From an uncultured SAR86 cluster bacterium (GTDB lineage Bacteria; Pseudomonadota; Gammaproteobacteria; Magnimaribacterales; Magnimaribacteraceae): a DNA stretch of 64,000 nt. The DNA lies in contig CACBBD010000002.1 of NCBI GenBank assembly GCA_902537425.1, forward strand, positions 82,557 to 146,556. The letters are read 5' to 3'. Positions 13,671-23,869 of the stretch are shown in pieces. Position 1 is the stretch's first letter; each line of letters opens with the position of its first letter. The notes below the pieces were generated by a model. That model ran no database searches, was not told the origin of the DNA, and was given only the letters and a program-made list of their open reading frames with translations. The position numbers were made by a program, and so were the translations under genes.

Positions 13671-16135
13671 AGAAAAGTATTTCATACTTTTTTATGATTT
13701 TTCTCTTGTCTTGTGGAGGAGGCGGAGGAGGCAGTTCGAGTTCTCCGATTCCCCAAACTTCCACTGGAAGCGAAAGTACTCAAAGTACAAATACGTCCCC
13801 CTCTTCAGCTTCTGCAGCAACTACTGCTAGTTCTTATAATCCTAATCTACCTACTTCAGGTTCAATTTCGCTTACCGGCAATTTTGATGCAGACAAAATG
13901 ACCTATGAAGACTCCTCAGAATATAGTGATCAATATGGTTTAGGTTTAATCAAGGCTTCATCTGCTTATGCGAGAGGAGCTACTGGAAGAGGTGCAATTA
14001 TAGGTATCATGGATTCTGGCGTTGATACCTCTCACCAAGAGTTAAACAGCCCCAATAAACTTTTACCAGAAAGTTATTTAGTCTATCCAGATAGATCACC
14101 AACAACTGATGAAAAACGACATGGTTCTCATGTTGCAGGTATTGCCTTGGGCGAAAGGGATGGATCTGGAATACATGGAGTTGCATTTGACGCTCAGTTA
14201 TTTTTTATCTCCATAGAACTTGGAACTGCAGGTGACACTTATGATCCTGCAACTATTGATTCGTCAGTGGACTATAGCGGAATCGATAATAGTTGGTCTC
14301 AACTTGAAGCTGAGTTTGTTTCAAAGGAGGTAACAGTTGTAAACGGAAGTTTTGGCTATCAAGGGAATATAAATGACTATACCGAAGAGAATATAAGGCA
14401 AGCATTTCCAAAAACCATTGAAGTATTAGCACAATCACAAAAAGCGGATGAAAATAAAACAATTTTTGTTTGGGCGGCTGGTAATGGTGGCAACTATGCA
14501 GATCAAGGAGTTGATTATTCAAGCCCAGAGGTATTCGGAGGTTTGGCATACCTTCTACCGGAACTAAGAGGAAATACCGCTGCAGTAGTTTCTGTCGATG
14601 AGGATGGCTCTATAAGTAGCTTTTCTAATAGATGTGGTGTTGCAAAAGATTATTGTTTAGCAGCTCCTGGAAATTCTATCTTAAGTGTATATGCCCAAGA
14701 TGAACCCACAATAGATTCTTATGGAAGAGCAAGTGGTACTTCAATGGCAGCACCTCATGTTTCAGGCGGAATAGCTCTTCTCGCTGATTATTTTGATGGA
14801 CAGTTAGGTAGTACAGAAATACTGCAAAGACTTTTTAATACAGCAAATAAATCAGGTATCTATTCTAACTCTGAGATTTATGGTCAGGGTCTAATGGATT
14901 TAGATGCTGCAACAAAACCAGTAGGTACTGCAATGATCGCAACGGCTGGTGCGTCTCTTTCTGCCTTAAATCTCAAAGAAGAGGGAAGTTATATAGGTAT
15001 AGTTGGCCCTGCGTTTGGCAATATTATCTCTAAAAAATTAAGTCAGTTATCTTATGTAGTTTTTGATGAATTAGGTGCTCCATTTGAAAGATCTTTCAAT
15101 GATCGCATACTCAATAACATACCTAATATAAATTGGTTGACATCTTTTCAACTCAATCCAAGTAGAAGGGTTTATGAGAGATCAATTGCTACTAAAAATG
15201 GTTTTGTCCAATTAGGCATTAATGATGGTTACTTCCATGAACATAATCTTCTATCTTTGTGGGCTGATACTGAGAATAAATTAGCCTATTTTTCATTTGA
15301 ACAAAGACTTACTCTAAATAGTAAATTATTTTTTGGCAGCGGAACAAGTCCCAATACCTATCTTTCATCAAAAAAAGGCTTCAAATATAGAGGAATCCCT
15401 TTTTTGGAGTATTCTTCTGATGGATCTTATATCGGTATGGATATCGATATACCTTCGAAAAAATCTTTGCTTTTTTCATTTTTTCAAGGCACTCATCGAG
15501 ATGGTAATAGATTCGTAAATCAAATAGGAGACAACAAAGGCATTCTTTTAGAGGTAAGAGATTATAGAGAAATGTCTTCAATCTCATATCAAGTAGGGCT
15601 CACTACTAATAATACTAATTTATTAGGTATATATTCAGAAGGAAGTTTTGGGCAGGCTGACAAATCTCTAACATCTTTTATTGGAGTAGACTTCCAAAAT
15701 AGAGAGAAAGACACTCTTTTTAAAAGTTCATTTCACCTGGGTATGACTTCTTCAACTTTCAATCAAATGGGAATCATAGAAGACATAGAGGATACATACT
15801 TTTCATCTTTTGATATAGGAATTTACAATGATAATATATTCACTAACTCAGACTCATTAGGATTAGAAGTGTACCAACCTCTAAGATCAGAACGATCTAG
15901 TATTAATTTCTCTGTTCCTGTTGGCAGAACAAAGGATAGACAGATACTTTTTCAAAACCTTAACTTAGATTTAACACCTTCAGGAAGGCAAATAAATTCT
16001 CAATTAGTTTATAACACGAAAAGTAGCAACCTCTCTTTCTTTGGAAAGATAGGTTTAGTGTCTAATGAATTTCATCAAAAAGAAAGCAAAGTGAAGCCAT
16101 ACTTTCAGTTCGATGTTGAATTAAGCTTAGAATAA
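13667..16135 (+). CDS. S8 subtilisin-like serine protease, lipoprotein, possible autotransporter
   Basis: Lipobox LLSC then GGGGGGSSSS; catalytic motifs IMDSGVD, HGSHVAG, GTSMAAPHVSGG; long aromatic C-terminus. ATG at 13667 overlaps the upstream TGA. Confidence 0.85.
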   Translation: MKKSISYFFMIFLLSCGGGGGGSSSSPIPQTSTGSESTQSTNTSPSSASAATTASSYNPNLPTSGSISLTGNFDADKMTYEDSSEYSDQYGLGLIKASSAYARGATGRGAIIGIMDSGVDTSHQELNSPNKLLPESYLVYPDRSPTTDEKRHGSHVAGIALGERDGSGIHGVAFDAQLFFISIELGTAGDTYDPATIDSSVDYSGIDNSWSQLEAEFVSKEVTVVNGSFGYQGNINDYTEENIRQAFPKTIEVLAQSQKADENKTIFVWAAGNGGNYADQGVDYSSPEVFGGLAYLLPELRGNTAAVVSVDEDGSISSFSNRCGVAKDYCLAAPGNSILSVYAQDEPTIDSYGRASGTSMAAPHVSGGIALLADYFDGQLGSTEILQRLFNTANKSGIYSNSEIYGQGLMDLDAATKPVGTAMIATAGASLSALNLKEEGSYIGIVGPAFGNIISKKLSQLSYVVFDELGAPFERSFNDRILNNIPNINWLTSFQLNPSRRVYERSIATKNGFVQLGINDGYFHEHNLLSLWADTENKLAYFSFEQRLTLNSKLFFGSGTSPNTYLSSKKGFKYRGIPFLEYSSDGSYIGMDIDIPSKKSLLFSFFQGTHRDGNRFVNQIGDNKGILLEVRDYREMSSISYQVGLTTNNTNLLGIYSEGSFGQADKSLTSFIGVDFQNREKDTLFKSSFHLGMTSSTFNQMGIIEDIEDTYFSSFDIGIYNDNIFTNSDSLGLEVYQPLRSERSSINFSVPVGRTKDRQILFQNLNLDLTPSGRQINSQLVYNTKSSNLSFFGKIGLVSNEFHQKESKVKPYFQFDVELSLE

Positions 16136-17266
16136 TCCCTGAGCTGCATGAGCAGCCAATTCTTTCTCAGATTGCTGGTCTATCTCCTTAGACGACTCTA
16201 GTGGTTTATTGAGTTCTGCCCAATCAATTTCAAATTCACTATCTGTATCCATATATGAAGTGAGGTTAAGCTTTTCATAAAGCGGAAGTACTTTGTCAGT
16301 CAGAAGACCAATTCTTTTCAGGTTGGGCATAACTCTGCTGAATAAGAGATTTGTAAACATGTCTTGTGTTTCATCATTGATTATCATTTCTCTAATTTCT
16401 TCTTCACTTATATTAAACCACCTTGCGGGCAATTCAGTATTGATGATTCGATCTCTCATAACTACACAGGCTTCATAAGCAAACATTGCTCTATCTTCAA
16501 CCTCTTCTTCTGAAAGGGTGCTTAAGAAATCTTCAAGATAATTCACTCCAAAGGTAACATGTCTCGCTTCGTCTCTAATGACATAATGCACCAGTTGTCT
16601 AAGCAAGGGGCAATTTGAAGTTTCTTTAGTTGTTTGAAAAGCTGCTAGAGCCAATCCTTCGATTATTATTTGCATACCAATGAATTTAAGGTCCCATCTT
16701 GGATCCGAAAGTATTTTATCGATCAAGGATTTCAGATTTTTATTAATAGGATATTCAATTCCAGTTACTTCTTTTAAATATCTAGCAAAAACTTCAACAT
16801 GTCTAGCTTCATCAAAAGTTTGCGAAGCTGCATAAAGTTTAGCTTGGTAAGTTGGAGCACAAGATACTAGTTGTGAGGCAACTAATAATGCACCTTGCTC
16901 ACCGTGAAGAAATTGACTCAACGACCAAGCACTATCATGTCGCATATATTCTATTCGCTCATCTTCAGGTAACGCAGCAAGAGGGCCTTCCATTCTTGCT
17001 ATCAACTCCGCTTTCAGTGGAGGTTCATCTTTTTTTATAGCTTTCGACCAGTCTAGGTCAATAGAGCCATCCCAATTGAGTTTCTTACCTAATTCATATA
17101 ATTTCTTTATACGGGTGTCAGCATCAGTATAGTCCCAATTGTAATGCCCAATTAAGGGTGTATTGAATATTTCGACGACGTCTTCAATATTTTCTTCACT
17201 GAAACCTTCTGGCAGATCAAACTCTCTGGGATCTACAGGGGGATTTTCAACAACTTTTATTTTCAT
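16127..17266 (-). CDS. Ferritin-like diiron protein (putative oxygenase), paralog A
   Basis: Two E-X29-E-X2-H motifs: HGEQGALL...FDEARH and IIEGLALAA...RDEARH. Confidence 0.75.
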   Translation of the reverse strand: MKIKVVENPPVDPREFDLPEGFSEENIEDVVEIFNTPLIGHYNWDYTDADTRIKKLYELGKKLNWDGSIDLDWSKAIKKDEPPLKAELIARMEGPLAALPEDERIEYMRHDSAWSLSQFLHGEQGALLVASQLVSCAPTYQAKLYAASQTFDEARHVEVFARYLKEVTGIEYPINKNLKSLIDKILSDPRWDLKFIGMQIIIEGLALAAFQTTKETSNCPLLRQLVHYVIRDEARHVTFGVNYLEDFLSTLSEEEVEDRAMFAYEACVVMRDRIINTELPARWFNISEEEIREMIINDETQDMFTNLLFSRVMPNLKRIGLLTDKVLPLYEKLNLTSYMDTDSEFEIDWAELNKPLESSKEIDQQSEKELAAHAAQGLF

Positions 17267-17273
17267 ATCGTAA

Positions 17274-18383
17274 TTAAGCAGTTTTGGAGGAATAATCTAG
17301 AGGTTGAGATAATTCATCCCAATCGATACTTCCATTATCCTCGAGATTTTGGAATTGGAGAATATCCATCTCTTCGTATTTATCTAATGTCTTTTCAGTT
17401 AATAAACCTATTCTTTTTAGATTAGGCATGATCTTAGAAAATAATAGATTATTAAAAAGTCTTGATGTTTCAGATTGATTTAGAACTTGCTGTGCCTCTT
17501 CAACATTCCATCCGTAATATTTCATGACGTTGTCAGATCCAAATCTATTTCTCATAACCACACATGCCTCATAAGCAAAATCAGCTCTATCTTCTTTCTC
17601 TTCATCAGATAATGTATCTACAAATTCTTCTAGATAATTCACACCAAATGTTACATGTCTAGCTTCATCTCTAATTACTAGGTAAAAGAGGTCTTTGAGT
17701 AATGGGTCCATCGCTGCAGCTCTTTGCCTTTCAAACGCAGCGAGAGCAAGACCTTCAATAATGATTTGCATTCCAATGAATTTGAGATCCCATCTTGGAT
17801 CAGAAAGTATTTTGTCTAGAAGCAATTTGAGTCCTGGCATAACTGGATAATTCCATCCAATTCTCTCTTGAAGGTACTTATTAAAGACTTCAACATGGCG
17901 TGCCTCATCAAAAGTTTGGGAAGCTGCATAAAGCTTAGCATTATATGTAGGTGCGCATGAGACTAGCTGAGAAGCTACTAGCAAAGCTCCTTGTTCGCCA
18001 TGTACGATTTGACTCAAACCACTTGCTAATAAATGCCATGAACACTCAATTTTTTTTTCTTCAGGGAGGTCATCATAAGGTTTGAAACCTTTGAGCTGTT
18101 GAAATTCAGGATTAGTTGCCCATTGAGTGTGAGGATAAGGATCCGTTGACCAGTCTAGATCTAAGGTTGCATTCCAATTTAATTTTTTACCGAGTTCATA
18201 AAGCTTTTTGAGACGATTATCTGCATGAGTATAATCCCAATTGTAAGTCCCTGTTAAAGGCGTTTGGAAAATCTCGACAATATCTTCTACGTCCTTTGGT
18301 TCGAGTTTATTTTCAAGATCATCGTCATGATCATCAAAGTACCTGATATCTGAAGGACAATTTTCAACTTTTGTTATTCGCAT
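17274..18383 (-). CDS. Ferritin-like diiron protein (putative oxygenase), paralog B
   Basis: Clear paralog of the adjacent gene, with shared HGEQGALLVASQLVSCAPTY, SDPRWDLKFIGMQIIIEGLALAAF and RDEARHVTFGVNYLE. Confidence 0.75.
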   Translation of the reverse strand: MRITKVENCPSDIRYFDDHDDDLENKLEPKDVEDIVEIFQTPLTGTYNWDYTHADNRLKKLYELGKKLNWNATLDLDWSTDPYPHTQWATNPEFQQLKGFKPYDDLPEEKKIECSWHLLASGLSQIVHGEQGALLVASQLVSCAPTYNAKLYAASQTFDEARHVEVFNKYLQERIGWNYPVMPGLKLLLDKILSDPRWDLKFIGMQIIIEGLALAAFERQRAAAMDPLLKDLFYLVIRDEARHVTFGVNYLEEFVDTLSDEEKEDRADFAYEACVVMRNRFGSDNVMKYYGWNVEEAQQVLNQSETSRLFNNLLFSKIMPNLKRIGLLTEKTLDKYEEMDILQFQNLEDNGSIDWDELSQPLDYSSKTA

Positions 18384-18464
18384 TTTTGTTTCCTAAAATT
18401 TTATATAGTTTACATTAAATCAATCAAAACTGCTTTTATTGCAACACATGAAAAGTAAAATTCT

Positions 18465-20222
18465 TTAATCTACTTTAAAAAGATCTGTTAACTGTTCTAA
18501 CATTGCTCCGCCAAGCTCTTCAGACCTATGAATGGTTACAGCATTTTTATAGTAACGAGTTACGTCATGACCAATACCGATTGCTATAAGATTTATATCT
18601 GATTGTGTTTCGATAGAATGTATTACTTGTCTTAAATGAAGATCAAGGAAATTAGTTGGATTAGTTGATAAGGTGCTATCGTCTACCGGAGCTCCATCAG
18701 AAATTACCATGAGTATCTTTCTCTGTTCAGTTCTTCTTGCGAGTCTATCATGAGCCCAAATTAGCGCCTCTCCATCAACATTTTCTTTTAACAAACCTTC
18801 CCTAAGCATTAATCCAAAGTTTTTTTGTCCTCTTCTCCATGGAGTATCAGCTGATTTGAAAATAATATGTCTTAAATCATTTAATCTTCCTGGATTTTCT
18901 GGCTTACCATTTTCCATCCACAATTTTCTACTCTCTCCTCCCTTCCACTGCTTAGTTGTGAAGCCTAAAACCTCAGTCTTTACATTACAACGCTCTAGAG
19001 TAGTGCTTATTATATCTGCACAAATTGCCGCTACTGTCATAGATCTACCTCTCATTGACCCCGAACTGTCAACTAGAAGAGATACGCTCGTATCTCGGAA
19101 TTCAGTATCCTTCTCTATTTTGTAAGTTAAAGGTGTGAGAGGATCAGTAATAATTTTATGTAAACGCGCTGAATCTAACATTCCTTCTTCTTTATTAAAT
19201 TCCCAAGATCTATTTTGTTGTGCCATTAAAAATCTTTGTAATCTGTGAGCTAATTTAGAGATTGTAGTCTTGCTGGGACCCATAAGTTGATCAAGATGTT
19301 TTCTAAGTCTCTGTAGCTCTTCGGGGCTACATAAATCCTCTGCCTTAATTTCCTCATCAAAATTTCTGGTATAGACTTTATATGAGAATGTTGAAGTCTG
19401 ACCTACAAGAGATTCAAGCCATGATTGATTAGTCATGATCTCCTGATTTTCATCTACAATTGCATCTTCATCTACGTCCCCAGAATCCGCATCAATCTCT
19501 TCATCACCTTCTTGGTTATCTTGTTCTGGAGAACTCTCAGATTCCTGTGATTCTTCATCTTCTCCGCTTTCAGAAGCTGATTCTTCTTCTTGTTCATTCT
19601 CATCTTCTAAATCACTTTCTTCTTGTTCACTTTCTTCTTGATCAATATTTAAATTATTTAAAAAGTCTTCAGCGATCTCTTGAAATTTAGATTGGTCATT
19701 CAGTGATTCTTTTAATTTATCTTTCAACTCTGTTTCTTGATTATCAAAAACCTTGCCCCAATATTTCAGAAATAAACTGGAACTGTTTGATTCAATGTTT
19801 GGAAGGCATAAATTTCTCAGCCAAGTTTCTAGAGCAATTTCTAAATGATCTTCGTGATCTTCAAAGCTTTCATATAATTTACATTTATCATCAAATTTGG
19901 ATTTGATGTTTGTTGCTATACCTGGATAGTTCATCGACCCAAGTATTTCTACCCGTGAATCCTCCATGACTTTAATTAGAGAACTGACTTTTTCGTTGCT
20001 TGCGGTAATCCTGACCGATTTATCTCTATATTTTTCTACACAAGCAATAGAATCAGCTTTTCCTCTATAAGCTGATAACTCTTTAAGAGTTTTAGGTGGA
20101 TGAGGCAGTGAAGAGCCCATTCCTCCAAAATTAATTTCTAATTCTTTGTTGCCTGATATTGCTCTAGTCGCTGCTGTAACGGCTTCTTTTATGGTCTCTG
20201 ACTGAGAGTTTTTTGATGCCAT
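18465..20222 (-). CDS. cobT: CobT-like cobaltochelatase subunit (VWA protein)
   Basis: Central acidic linker ([19 protein letters not shown]...), C-terminal [18 protein letters not shown]. Confidence 0.85.
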   Translation of the reverse strand: MASKNSQSETIKEAVTAATRAISGNKELEINFGGMGSSLPHPPKTLKELSAYRGKADSIACVEKYRDKSVRITASNEKVSSLIKVMEDSRVEILGSMNYPGIATNIKSKFDDKCKLYESFEDHEDHLEIALETWLRNLCLPNIESNSSSLFLKYWGKVFDNQETELKDKLKESLNDQSKFQEIAEDFLNNLNIDQEESEQEESDLEDENEQEEESASESGEDEESQESESSPEQDNQEGDEEIDADSGDVDEDAIVDENQEIMTNQSWLESLVGQTSTFSYKVYTRNFDEEIKAEDLCSPEELQRLRKHLDQLMGPSKTTISKLAHRLQRFLMAQQNRSWEFNKEEGMLDSARLHKIITDPLTPLTYKIEKDTEFRDTSVSLLVDSSGSMRGRSMTVAAICADIISTTLERCNVKTEVLGFTTKQWKGGESRKLWMENGKPENPGRLNDLRHIIFKSADTPWRRGQKNFGLMLREGLLKENVDGEALIWAHDRLARRTEQRKILMVISDGAPVDDSTLSTNPTNFLDLHLRQVIHSIETQSDINLIAIGIGHDVTRYYKNAVTIHRSEELGGAMLEQLTDLFKVD

Positions 20223-20231
20223 ATTGGCTAC

Positions 20232-21215
20232 TTAAACCTTTTCTACTTCTTCAGCAATGGAATCTTCGGTTTCAGAATCAAAACACCTTTGGAAGTACTC
20301 TGCAATTATAACCCTCTCGGTTTCATCACATTTATTAAGAAAGGTTATTTCAAAAGACTTATTAAGATCACTAAAGATTTTAAAATTTTCTGCCCAACTA
20401 ATTACTGTTCTTGGAGACATTAAAGTTGATATATCTCCATTTGCAAAACCTTGTCTAGACAGGTTAGCTACAGAAATCATATTTTTTGCAACCTCTAGAC
20501 CTTCTTTGTTATCCAGACTAGGTACTTTTGAAAGGACAACATTTAATTCTAGTCCTGGATCAAGATAATTTAGGGTTGAGACGATATGCCATCTGTCCAT
20601 CTGCCCCTGATTTATTTGCTGTGTTCCGTGATAAAGACCTGATGTATCACCCAAGCCCACGGTATTTGCTGTAGCAAATAATCTAAATCCCGGATGTGGA
20701 GAGATAACTTTATTTTGATCTAGTAAAGTTAATTTACCCTCTACTTCTAAAACTCTTTGAATAACAAACATTACATCAGGTCGTCCTGCGTCATATTCAT
20801 CAAAGACTAAGGCAGTAGGAGTTTGAAGAGCCCATGGAAGAATACCTTCCTTAAATTCAGTTATTTGTTTTCCATCTTTTAAGGTTATTGCATCTTTGCC
20901 TAGTAAATCAATTCTACTAATATGGCTATCTAAATTAACTCTGATACATGGCCAATTCAGCCTGGCAGCTACTTGCTCAATGTGAGTTGATTTACCTGAC
21001 CCATGATAACCTTGGATCATTACTCTTCGATTATGAGAAAACCCAGCAAGGATCGCTAAAGTAGTATTTTTATCGAATTTATAAGATTCATCGATACTAG
21101 GTACATATTCATTTGGTTCTTTAAAGGCCATTACCTTAAGATCAATATCTATATCAAATGTTTTTCTTACATCTATCTCAAGATCTGGGATTTCTTTATC
21201 GGTTTTATTATTCAT
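20232..21215 (-). CDS. cobS: CobS-like AAA+ cobaltochelatase subunit
   Basis: Walker A GYHGSGKST, LVFDEYDAGRPDVMFVIQRVLE, FRLFATANTVGLGDTSGLYHGTQ. Confidence 0.88.
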   Translation of the reverse strand: MNNKTDKEIPDLEIDVRKTFDIDIDLKVMAFKEPNEYVPSIDESYKFDKNTTLAILAGFSHNRRVMIQGYHGSGKSTHIEQVAARLNWPCIRVNLDSHISRIDLLGKDAITLKDGKQITEFKEGILPWALQTPTALVFDEYDAGRPDVMFVIQRVLEVEGKLTLLDQNKVISPHPGFRLFATANTVGLGDTSGLYHGTQQINQGQMDRWHIVSTLNYLDPGLELNVVLSKVPSLDNKEGLEVAKNMISVANLSRQGFANGDISTLMSPRTVISWAENFKIFSDLNKSFEITFLNKCDETERVIIAEYFQRCFDSETEDSIAEEVEKV

Positions 21216-21295
21216 GTTTAATTAATTATAGGGAGGCGCCCATTATCCTGATTTGAATCATTTCAGCAATACTTAGGCTGAAGTACAATAGTCAT

Positions 21296-22084
21296 ATGAA
21301 AGATAAGGAATCTATAGAGAATATTTGGAATACGATTCAAAACGAGACTCAAAAGAGAGTTAAAGCAGAACCTGTACTAGCAAGTTTTTTTCATACGACC
21401 ATATTGGAGCACAGCTCCTTTTCTGCAGCGATTGCAGATCTAATTGCAAATGATCTTGGTAGCAGTTCGGTCCAACCAATGATGCTTAGAAGCGTCATTA
21501 AGGATGCAATTAATTCAAGTGAAGAAATTCTTGAGGGAACTATGACGGATCTTATTGCAGCAAAGGAAAAAGATCCTTCCTGCAAATATCTGTCTGAGCC
21601 TCTGCTCTTTTTTAAAGGATTTAAGTCCTTACAATCCCATAGAGTAGCCAGCTGGTTATGGGAAAATTCACGACATACTCTTGCTCATTATTTTCAGAGT
21701 AGAACATCTGAAGTCTATGGAGTAGATATACATCCAGCAGCAAAATTAGGTAAGGGAATAATGATTGATCATGGTACTGGAGTTGTTATAGGAGAAACCT
21801 CTGTTATTAAGGATAATGTTTCAATTTTCCAAGGGGTAACTTTAGGAGGAACTGGTAAAGAAACAGGAGATAGACATCCCAAGGTAATGGAGGGTGTTCT
21901 TTTGAGCGCTTCTTCTACAGTGCTCGGAAATGTAGAGATTGGGCGAAATGCTAAAATAGCTGCTGGGAGTGTTGTCCTAGAGGATGTGAAAGAGGGCGCA
22001 ACAGTTGCAGGTGTTCCGGCAAAAGAGGTTAGTCAAGCGGTAGATAATGTACCTGCTGATGACATCGATCATTTAATCGAATAG
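21296..22084 (+). CDS. cysE: Serine O-acetyltransferase
   Basis: Left-handed beta-helix hexapeptides, DIHPAAKLGKGIMIDHGTGVVIGETSVI, GGTGKETGDRHPK. Confidence 0.93.
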   Translation: MKDKESIENIWNTIQNETQKRVKAEPVLASFFHTTILEHSSFSAAIADLIANDLGSSSVQPMMLRSVIKDAINSSEEILEGTMTDLIAAKEKDPSCKYLSEPLLFFKGFKSLQSHRVASWLWENSRHTLAHYFQSRTSEVYGVDIHPAAKLGKGIMIDHGTGVVIGETSVIKDNVSIFQGVTLGGTGKETGDRHPKVMEGVLLSASSTVLGNVEIGRNAKIAAGSVVLEDVKEGATVAGVPAKEVSQAVDNVPADDIDHLIE

Positions 22085-22093
22085 GAAGTATGT

Positions 22094-22975
22094 ATGAAAT
22101 ATGAAACTATAAAATATGAAGTAGAAAGCAACATTTTAACTCTCACCTTAAACCGTCCTGAAAAACTAAATGCTTTTACAGGCCAAATGATGGATGAATT
22201 AATATCTGCATTTGATGAAGCGGGGAGAGATGACGATGTAAGAGTGATAATTGTTACAGGTGAAGGTAGAGGATTTTGTGCAGGAGCTGATCTATCTTCT
22301 GGATCTAATACTTTTAACAGAGATGTTAGAAATAATAAGGGTGATGAGGTAGATCACAAGAAAGATCCAGAGTGGATGAGGGACGGAGGTGGAAAGACTA
22401 CTTTATCAATATTTGACTGTCCAAAACCTATCATAGCCGCAATTAATGGTCCCGCTGTTGGAGTAGGTGTGACCATGACTTTACCAATGGATATAAGGCT
22501 TGCTAGTGAGGATGCTAAGTTTGGATTTGTTTTTGCTAGAAGAGGTTTAGTACCTGAGGCTGCTTCAAGTTGGTTTCTGCCACGCTTAGTAGGCATAAGC
22601 AAAGCATTAGAATGGACATACTCCGGTAAGGTTTTTAGTGCTTTAGAGGCTAAACAAGGAGGCTTAATCCGTTCTATCCATAGTCCTGATGAACTTCTTG
22701 AAGAAGCGAGGTCGATAGCAAATGAAATTATTCAAAACACTTCATCGATATCAGTTTCTCTAACAAGACAGATGTTATGGAAGATGTTAGGAGCAGACCA
22801 TCCTATGGAGGCTCACAAAGTTGATTCAAGGTTTATATATGAATTAGGTAGAGGGGATGATGCTAAAGAAGGTGTTAACTCCTTTCTTGAAAAGAGATCA
22901 CCTAACTTCCCCAACAAAGTTTCTAAAGATATGCCAGAACATTACCCATGGTGGGAAGAAAAGAAATTTACTTAG
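22094..22975 (+). CDS. Enoyl-CoA hydratase/isomerase (crotonase) family
   Basis: LNRPEKLNAFT, GRGFCAGADLSSGS, INGPAVGVGVTMTLPMDIRLAS. Confidence 0.88.
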   Translation: MKYETIKYEVESNILTLTLNRPEKLNAFTGQMMDELISAFDEAGRDDDVRVIIVTGEGRGFCAGADLSSGSNTFNRDVRNNKGDEVDHKKDPEWMRDGGGKTTLSIFDCPKPIIAAINGPAVGVGVTMTLPMDIRLASEDAKFGFVFARRGLVPEAASSWFLPRLVGISKALEWTYSGKVFSALEAKQGGLIRSIHSPDELLEEARSIANEIIQNTSSISVSLTRQMLWKMLGADHPMEAHKVDSRFIYELGRGDDAKEGVNSFLEKRSPNFPNKVSKDMPEHYPWWEEKKFT

Positions 22976-22976
22976 T

Positions 22977-23846
22977 ATGCAAAAAAAAGCCTTAAAAAAA
23001 TTAATAAAGTTATTAGATCTTGAGACCTTAGAAGAGAACCTTTTTAGGGGGCAAAGTGAGAACATAGGTGGCCCCAGAGTTTTTGGTGGCCAAGTAATCG
23101 GACAGGCACTGACGGCCGCAGCCAGAACAGTACCTGAGAAGAGATATACTCACTCTTTGCATGCTTATTTTCTTCGTCCGGGTGATATGGAGTATCCAAT
23201 TATCTATGATGTGGAAAGAACACGTGATGGAGGAAGTTTTACTACACGACGAGTAGTAGCCATCCAGAAAGGTGAACCTATATTTGATATGGCATTGTCT
23301 TTTCATAAAAAAGAAAAGGGTCCATCTCATCAAATAAACATGGAAGATATTCCCGGTCCAAAAGAATGTGTCAGTGAATTAGAGATCAAAAAGAAAATGA
23401 TCGATAAAGTACCAGCTAAGTATAGAGATTTCTTTCTTAGGGAAAAACCAATTGAAATGAGACATTTGCCGGGTGAAAGCATGTTTGATGAACCAAAAAA
23501 TAAACTTCCCTATAAGCATGTGTGGATGAAAGCAGTTGGAAAACTCCCAGATGATGCTTTGCAACACCAAGCTATATTGGCATACGCATCTGACATGGGA
23601 CTTCTTAGCACTTCGATGAATCCACATAAACTTAGCTTTGCTAAAGGGAATGTAATGAGCGCAAGCTTAGACCATGCTATGTGGTTTCACCGACCTTTTA
23701 GAGCTGATGAATGGATGCTGTATTCTACTGACAGCCCGAGCGCAAGCAATGCAAGAGGTTTCAATAGAGGCAGTGTTTATACTGAAAAAGGCATTTTGGT
23801 TGCTTCAGCGGTTCAAGAAGGTCTAATGCGAGTTGTGAAGAAGTAG
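22977..23846 (+). CDS. tesB: Acyl-CoA thioesterase II
   Basis: FRGQSENIGGPRVFGGQVIGQAL, HSLHAYFLRPGD, DHAMWFHRPFRADEW. ATG at 22977 is preferred over the ORF-track start, which overlaps the crotonase gene. Confidence 0.92.
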   Translation: MQKKALKKLIKLLDLETLEENLFRGQSENIGGPRVFGGQVIGQALTAAARTVPEKRYTHSLHAYFLRPGDMEYPIIYDVERTRDGGSFTTRRVVAIQKGEPIFDMALSFHKKEKGPSHQINMEDIPGPKECVSELEIKKKMIDKVPAKYRDFFLREKPIEMRHLPGESMFDEPKNKLPYKHVWMKAVGKLPDDALQHQAILAYASDMGLLSTSMNPHKLSFAKGNVMSASLDHAMWFHRPFRADEWMLYSTDSPSASNARGFNRGSVYTEKGILVASAVQEGLMRVVKK

Positions 23847-23869
23847 TATTCCTCCGAAAGAGCAGACTT

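Noticed and set aside
13713-15587. ORFs 13713-13901, 14253-14549, 15333-15518 and 15381-15587
   Set aside because: Alternate-frame or antisense within the S8 protease gene; low-complexity translations.
19460-19690. His/Leu-rich ORF ([19 protein letters not shown]...)
   Set aside because: Antisense of the CobT acidic linker; composition explained by the complementary Glu/Asp/Ser codons.
18465-21215. Reading cobST as proof of cobalamin synthesis
   Set aside because: No cobN or other corrin genes visible; orphan cobST is known, so the pathway is not supported.
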